From: Nilaparvata lugens
Taxonomy: Eukaryota > Arthropoda > Insecta > Hemiptera > Delphacidae
NCBI RefSeq assembly: GCF_014356525.2
Contig: NC_052506.1
Location: forward strand, 27,960,372-28,024,371
Direction: 5' to 3'
Length of the DNA: 64,000 nucleotides
A program made the translations under genes and the position numbers. Below the pieces are notes generated by a model. The model was not told the DNA's origin. It did no database searches and saw nothing but the letters and a program-made list of their open reading frames with translations. Shown one piece after another: positions 58,823 through 64,000 of the stretch (positions within the stretch are counted from its first letter, which is position 1; every line of letters begins with the position of its first letter).

Positions 58823-60049
58823 CACTTAAGATCTGGGAAAGTGTGCTTGTGGAAAGACTCAAAGAATTAACCACAGTTACACCTAATCAATGTGGCTTCA
58901 CTAGTGGGGTAGGCACAATAGATGCTATACACAACATAAAAATCTTGATAGAAAAATACAAAGCACTAAAGAAGGACCTTCATCTGGTCTTCATAGATCT
59001 TGAGAAAGCGTTCGACCGTGTTCCGAGAGAACTTATATGGCAGGCACTACGGGCACAAATGGTTCCTGAACAATACATCGAAATCCTCAAGGACATGTAT
59101 AATGACATCAAGACTAGAGTCCTCAGCCCTGCTGGTGTTGGTCCGGAATTTGAAGTCAAGGTCGGGGTGCACCAGGGATCCACTCTTAGTCCACTGTTGT
59201 TCAACATGGTCATGAACTACGTTACCGCACACCTTCAGAAGCCAGCCCCTTGGTCACTTCTATATGCAGATGACATAGTCCTTGTAGCAGAAACTTTACA
59301 ACAGGTTCAAATAGATTTAACAGCATGGTGCACAGTATTAGAAAGTTGAGGGCTGAGAGTAAGTCGTACTAAAACAGAATACATGCACTGTAACTTCTCA
59401 GGAATCAGAACATCTAACATCAGCGTGGCACAACCTCAGCTTGGTTGCACGCCTTTAAGACAAGTTGAACACTTCAAATACTTGTATCTACTCCTGCATC
59501 TACAGCCTTCGTTGACAGAGACATCAAGGACCGGATAACAGCTGCATGGCTGAAATGGTGATCATTGATGGGAGTCATCTGCAATGCAAAAATGCCAATT
59601 GAGATCAAAGGAAACATATATAAGAGAGCAATCAGGCCAGTTTTAATGTATGGATATGAATGTTGGGCTATGCAAAAGTCAGATTAAAAAAACAACAAAT
59701 TCATGTTACAGAGATGAAGATGCTCCGGTGGTCGGGAGGTGTAACCCTGAAAGACAAAGTTAGGAATGAATATATAAGAGGAACATTTAAAGTTGCTAAT
59801 ATAACTGATAAGCTAAGGGAAAATCGCTTGCGCTGGTACGGGCACGTTATGAGACGCGGTGAGGATCACATGACCAGACTCATCATGGAAATTGAACAGC
59901 CTAGGAGACGCCCTGGTAGACCGCCGACAACCTGGATGGGTACCATTTCCAAGGATATGAGGACGGATTTAGAGCCTGAACTGACTCAACAACGCCCGGA
60001 ATGGCGGAAAAGGATTAGGAGGGCCGACCCCAAGAGAAATGGGACATAG
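57051..60049 (+). pseudogene. RTE ORF, duplicate 2: endonuclease, RT and C-terminal domain
   Basis: The endonuclease frame (57051-57896) repeats duplicate 1. Pieces 58028-58270 and 58299-58718 follow in shifted frames. The RT frame 58630-59349 contains PNQCGFTSGVGTIDAI, VFIDLEKAFDRVP, GVHQGSTLSPLLFNMV and the active site LLYADDIVLVAE, then a stop in LES*GLRVS. Further frame breaks precede 59660-60049, whose LRWYGHVMRRGEDHMTR and RRRPGRPPTTWMGTI are the standard RTE C-terminus. No full-length product is possible. Confidence 0.9.
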
Positions 60050-60064
60050 GCTCAGGAGAAGAAG

Positions 60065-61265
60065 AAGACAAAAAGTGACAAGTTCCCTCTCCCAAACATA
60101 GAAGACCTTTTTGGAAAAATTGGAAGAGCAACTTATTTTACGAGTTTAGATTTAGCATCTGGCTTCCATCAACTCGAAGTAGAAGAAGCAGATATTCCTA
60201 AAACTGCATTCAGCACAGACGACGGTCATTATGAGTTCGTAAGGATGCCTTTCGGCCTGAAGAACTGACCACCAAGCTTCATGAGAGCTATGAATCTTAT
60301 ATTTTGTGACACTTCAAATGCATTAGTGTATATGAATGACATAAAAAACTCATTGAAAACTATGCTAAAATCGCACAACCTCTAACTAAAGCCTTGAGAA
60401 AAGACGAGAAAATCAATGTCAACAACACTGAATACTAAGAAGCATTCAATAACTCGAAACAAGCTCTGTGTAATTCACCTATTTTGACATTTCCAAATTT
60501 TGAGAAAACATTTACTCTGATGACAGACACATCAAATTATGCTATCGGCAGTGTCCTTTCACAGAACATAAATGGATCCGACCTCCCAATTTCATACGCA
60601 TCCCATACTCTCAATAGAGCAGAATGTAATCTACCAACCATTGAGAAATAGTTATTAAGTATCGTTTGGAGCATAAAACATTTTTGACCTTATTTATATG
60701 GTAGAAAATTTGTTGTAAAAACAGACCATAAGCCCCTTGTTTGGCTCAGGAACTTGAAAGAACCAAATTCCAAACTTTTATGATGGAAACTTCTTTTGGA
60801 AGAGTACGATTTCACTGTGGAATATTTAAAAGGAAAATCTAATGTAGTCGCTGACGCATTATCTCGAAATCCGATTAAAGTTTCAGAAGTGCTGAATAAC
60901 GAAATAATTGACTTTCAAACTCTTGTTAATTTTGATTCAGAAGAAATACCTCAACTCAAATCACCTACAAATTCTCTTGAAATACCAATGGATGAATTGA
61001 TGAATGAAACTGATCTTGACCTAGATCAAGTACTAGCAGATTTATTTCCAAATCAAAACCTGAACATGCCTCTAGATCAAAACAATGAAATGGAAAACGA
61101 CAATGATTCTTTAGTCACGATTCATTCACAAGAATCATCTGATGACCGAGCCGCTATAGTAGGCGACAGTACTCCAATCAACAAAGAGAAATATCAAATT
61201 GTTCTGAAACGTGGAAAATTTGGAATTCATTTCATGAAAGAGTTCAATAAGATATATTCGTTATA
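60065..61265 (+). pseudogene. pol: Older gypsy: RT core and RNase H, decayed
   Basis: After the RTE the RT resumes with PLPNIEDLFGKIGRATYF, SLDLASGFHQLEV and RMPFGLKN followed by a TGA. The active-site region reads VYMNDI where YLDDI is expected, so a catalytic Asp is Asn, and sequence after it is deleted. RNase H follows with TLMTDTSNYAIGSVLS and FVVKTDHKPLVWL, with stops at 60436, 60649 and 60688. A final frame from 60796 (EEYDFTVEYLKGKSNVV, ADALSRNP) leads into an acidic linker to about 61265. Multiple nonsense changes show this element is older than the LINEs within it or has simply decayed. Confidence 0.85.
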
Positions 61266-62612
61266 TAAGTTATATTCGAATACGTAGTGCTCCACAGATT
61301 AAGAAAGTACTTGAACAAGTTAAAACTGCTGTCCCCTAAACAGTTTGGATTCAGGCCCGGCACTTCTACAGGTGATGCGCTTTTTTCTTTTATAAATGAA
61401 GTGCTGAATTCTGTGGATGGAGGATCCAGGGTATGTGGCCTGATTGCCGATCTTTCCAAAGCTTTCGATCTTGTAAACATTGAAATTTTATTGAAAAAGA
61501 TGAAATTATATGGTTTTGAAGGCAAGGTTCTCAAGTGGTTCGTATCATACTTTGATGAGAGACATCAGCGGGTGGAAATACAGTCTCACTCTTTTGTGTA
61601 TCAGTCGGAATGGTTACAGGCGAGGAGTAGGGTCCCTCAGGGATCAGTGCTTGGTCCTTTGCTTTTCCTTCTATATATTAACGACTTGCCACCACACCTT
61701 GAGCCAGCAAACTGTGTTTTATACGCTGATGATGTAAGTATTTTATTGAAAAGTAACAGTCAGCATGATATGGAATCTGAAAGTAGAAGAGCTCTTCAGA
61801 AACTAGAAGAATGGCTGGCCTCAAATATGTTGGTACTAAATTACAATAAGACTAAGCAGATTCCAATATTCAGGACGGCTCGGGAAGCAGTATTGGATAC
61901 GAGAGATGGAAACATAGGTTCAGCAAACGAGGCAAAGGTACTTGGAGTAGTGCTGGACTCTGAACTCTCCTGGCGACCTCATTTAGACCAGCTAAAAAGC
62001 AAACTAAACTCAGCAGTATTTGTTCTTAGAACCGTGAAGAAATTGCTGGATGCAGGAACGCTTAGAAGTGTTTATTTTGCTGTGTTCCATTCTCTTCTTT
62101 CATACGGTGTTATATTTTGGGGCAATTCAACTCATGCAATACATATATTTAGGATTCAAAAGTGGGCAGTTAGAGTGATGGTGGGTGAATCTATTAGAGC
62201 AAGTTGTAGAGATTATTTCAAAGAGTTAAAGATTCTCCCACTACCAGGTGTATATATTTTAGAAGCTCTTTGTTTTATTGATAGGAATAAAGATAGGTTC
62301 AATACAGGAGAGTTGTTCCACTCATACAATACCAGATATAGACAAAACCTCAGAGACGACATTCATCGAACTGGTATGTATGAGAGGGGGGTAAAGAGTG
62401 CAGGAATTCGGCTTTATAATTCATTGCCAACACGCATAAAAGCTCTTACAGGTGAAAAGTTCAGAATTAAGGTGAGGGAGGAGTTGTTGCAGGTTTGTCC
62501 TTATTCCAGTGAGGAATTCTTTTTGCATTATAGAATGCAAAGATTGACGACTTAGATTATAATTGACAAATCCTTATACCCCTTTCATAGGTGGTCAGTG
62601 GGATGAAAAAAA
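61266..62612 (+). mobile_element. 5'-truncated Jockey/CR1-like LINE in the gypsy linker
   Basis: The insertion separates the RNase H-integrase linker of the gypsy. It begins within an RT domain and ends with a GATGAAAAAAAATG-like A-rich stretch near 62600-62612. I cannot identify a reliable target duplication, so both ends are approximate. Confidence 0.75.
61287..62555 (+). CDS. LINE reverse transcriptase, N-terminally truncated but open
   Basis: A 422-residue uninterrupted frame starts (non-ATG) inside the RT domain: LSPKQFGFRPGTSTGDAL, LIADLSKAFDLVNIEILL, SRVPQGSVLGPLLFLLYIND and the active site VLYADDVSILLKS are all intact. A C-terminal region with KWAVRVMVGESIRASCRD (thumb and post-RT) ends at TAG 62553-62555. 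Palm motifs are those of Jockey/CR1-type LINEs. The frame has no stop, unlike the host gypsy, so this insertion is younger. The endonuclease and ORF1 are missing because of 5' truncation at insertion, so it cannot act alone. Confidence 0.85.
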   Translation: MLHRLRKYLNKLKLLSPKQFGFRPGTSTGDALFSFINEVLNSVDGGSRVCGLIADLSKAFDLVNIEILLKKMKLYGFEGKVLKWFVSYFDERHQRVEIQSHSFVYQSEWLQARSRVPQGSVLGPLLFLLYINDLPPHLEPANCVLYADDVSILLKSNSQHDMESESRRALQKLEEWLASNMLVLNYNKTKQIPIFRTAREAVLDTRDGNIGSANEAKVLGVVLDSELSWRPHLDQLKSKLNSAVFVLRTVKKLLDAGTLRSVYFAVFHSLLSYGVIFWGNSTHAIHIFRIQKWAVRVMVGESIRASCRDYFKELKILPLPGVYILEALCFIDRNKDRFNTGELFHSYNTRYRQNLRDDIHRTGMYERGVKSAGIRLYNSLPTRIKALTGEKFRIKVREELLQVCPYSSEEFFLHYRMQRLTT

Positions 62613-63720
62613 ATGAAATGAAGAACAGAATCAACATCACTGTCTCTTCGAAAAATGATATTTCAAATAACTTGGAGAAGTTGAAAACTTATTTCCAACC
62701 AGATCTCACCTACGGTATAGTTTTCGAAAATCCTAACAAGAAATTCGAGCCCATTGCGGAAAGCATTCTCTATTTCTTGATTGAAAAACTGGAAGAGGCA
62801 AGTCAAACTAAGAAATTCAAAATTTATAAGATAAAATTATCAGATGTAACCGACCGACCGATGTGGAAGAACAGAAAGAACTCGTTTCATCTTATCATGA
62901 AGGTAAAACATTCCATCGTGGAATAAACGAAAACTATTTGAAATTGAGACGTAATTACTATTGGCCCAATATGCATAGTGATGTAACCAATTATGTAAAT
63001 AATTGCCCAACATGTCTACGCACAAAATACGATCGAAGACCTGTTAAAATTCAGTATCAAGTAACACCTACCCCAATGCGACCTTTCGAGAAAATTCAAG
63101 TAGACGTATTTCGTTCGAGTCCCATAAAGTGATGACCACGATTGACTTATTTTCTATATTCTTCCAAGCTTTTGTGATTGATAATGTTAATGGCCCTGCC
63201 ATAACGAAAGCACTGAAAGATTACATTTCAAAATATCCAATCCCCGACACAATGTGTATGGATGGAGGAAAGGAATTTGATAATGCTCTTGTGAGACAAT
63301 TTTTAGCATTATATGAGATAACACCCCATTATGCTTCATCTGGACATCCTGATAGCCAAGGTTTGATAGAACGTGCGCATTCCACTCTGGTTGAATTGCT
63401 CACTGGAATTGGAACTGAAATGCCACAAGTATCTTTCAAAGAGAAACTAGACCTTGCTATTATCACATACAACAAATCTTTGAATTCGACTCACCAAATG
63501 ACCCCACTAGAATTAACTTTCGGCAAATTTAAACTTTTCAATACTTAGGATAAAACTCCACTGCAAATTACTAAAGAATTAGCTGACAGATATTTCCAAG
63601 AGTTGGAAACTTTCCGTGATATCATCAAAAAGAAAACTGATCAAGAGAAAGAAAAGAGAACAGAGAAACTTGACAAAAAATCTGGTGTGGCGCACTCACA
63701 CAACTTTCCTTGCCGTTAAG
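62613..63720 (+). pseudogene. pol: Older gypsy integrase, frameshifted
   Basis: A linker frame (62613-62860) precedes the zinc-binding part (SYHEGKTFHRGINENYLKL, YYWPNMHSDVTNYVNNC, CPTCLRTK) at 62890-63025. The core is in the frame from 63129 and contains TTIDLFSIFFQAF (first Asp), MCMDGGKEFDNAL (second Asp) and DSQGLIERAHSTL (Glu), so the triad residues are present. Frame changes near 62860 and 63125 and a TAG at 63546 break the gene. The tail (EKEKRTEKLDKKSG) ends near 63720 and would be followed by env or the 3' LTR outside the window. Confidence 0.88.
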
Positions 63721-64000
63721 AAAATTTATCACCTGACGCTAATGTTCCCGCGCATCTCAAGTCTACTATTCAAAGATCCAAGCCAGCTGGTGACAGGACA
63801 ATAAGGCTGGAGACACACGAAGTTTGCTATCTCTTCATAGTGAATGATTTAATAGAATCAACAGTTGCCAACATTTTGTAATTGAAATAATAACATTTTC
63901 TCGAATTTCGAGCTTATTTTCAATTTTAGGTGAAAATGTTACTGTACATTAATTGAAGAGATTTTCATGCTCAATCTTTTCCACTTGGAATTTTTTGTTT
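63721..64000. other. 3' region of the older gypsy element, no gene recognised
   Basis: The stretch lies after the integrase tail and shows no supported coding frame and no match to the presumed 5' LTR. The window ends here. Confidence 0.4.

Larger units (their letters stand above)
54793..60064 (+). mobile_element. RTE-clade LINE with internal tandem duplication
   Basis: The element is bounded by a 13-bp duplication and ends in a short GAA repeat, as RTE elements end in short repeats. One ORF encodes an APE endonuclease, reverse transcriptase and the basic C-terminal domain. Total length is 5272 bp; minus the duplicated 1882 bp it is about 3.4 kb, the usual RTE length. The first 265 bp (54793-55057) are unduplicated leader. 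Confidence 0.92.
48139..64000 (+). mobile_element. Older Ty3/gypsy retrotransposon with two nested LINEs
   Basis: A primer-binding site at 49282, gag from 51816, protease, reverse transcriptase, RNase H and integrase follow in gypsy order. The order and motifs fit the gypsy/17.6/412-like group. Two LINE insertions (54793-60064 and about 61266-62612) and two tandem duplications break the coding region. No 3' LTR or env is seen before the window end, so the element continues beyond. The 5' limit is only a guess from a TGTTAT start. Confidence 0.8.

Overview
The window is eukaryotic and almost entirely transposable-element DNA. It most likely comes from an insect; a hemipteran such as a planthopper is a guess from the element mix. 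There are no operons, Shine-Dalgarno sites or CRISPR arrays. The only sequence I recognise as host is one spliced exon of DNA polymerase eta on the minus strand (47598-47767). Everything else that can be named is a Maverick/Polinton, LTR retrotransposons (two Ty3/gypsy, one BEL/Pao), non-LTR retrotransposons (LINEs) and small terminal-inverted-repeat elements.

Region 1 (about 1-46.3 kb) is a decayed Maverick/Polinton. Long inverted repeats lie at 119-1505 and 44430-46294. On the plus strand are a retroviral-type integrase (1828-2613), an FtsK/HerA-like packaging ATPase (2723-3541), a Polinton DUF8207-like protein (3589-4957) and a small protein (5063-5458). On the minus strand is a protein-primed family B DNA polymerase (N-terminus near 35640, stop codon at 7335-7337). 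A capsid-like C-terminal scrap (35646-35811) and two related copies of a small Polinton gene (6987-7280 and 38507-39028) complete the set. Several key catalytic residues are lost.

Region 2 is a set of insertions nested inside the Polinton, each dated by its target-site duplication. A long LINE (7404-30402) sits in the last codons of the polymerase gene, flanked by a 16-bp duplication. Its 5' leader carries a minisatellite with higher-order structure. A BEL/Pao element (11379-26007) splits LINE ORF1, with a GAAAT duplication. A Ty3/gypsy element (11907-19528) sits inside the BEL 5' LTR. The gypsy LTRs look identical but its reverse-transcriptase core is deleted. A PIF/Harbinger-like MITE (32887-34585) interrupts the polymerase separately, and another small inverted-repeat element sits in LINE ORF2.

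Region 3 (36-44.4 kb) holds a 1.19-kb foldback element, tandem and inverted repeats, and a few weak exon-like stretches of unknown nature. Region 4 (46.3-48.1 kb) has extra Polinton-terminus fragments and the polymerase eta exon.

Region 5 (about 48.1-64 kb) is a second, older Ty3/gypsy element with a Lys-tRNA-type primer site and a Q/N-rich Gag without a zinc knuckle. It is broken by an RTE-type LINE (54793-60064, 13-bp duplication) in its RT domain and by a 5'-truncated Jockey/CR1-like LINE (about 61266-62612) before its integrase. It also contains two nearly perfect tandem duplications, 974 bp in gag-pro and about 1882 bp within the RTE. The nested order gives a relative history: the Polinton is oldest, then LINE, BEL, and the gypsy in the BEL LTR youngest.
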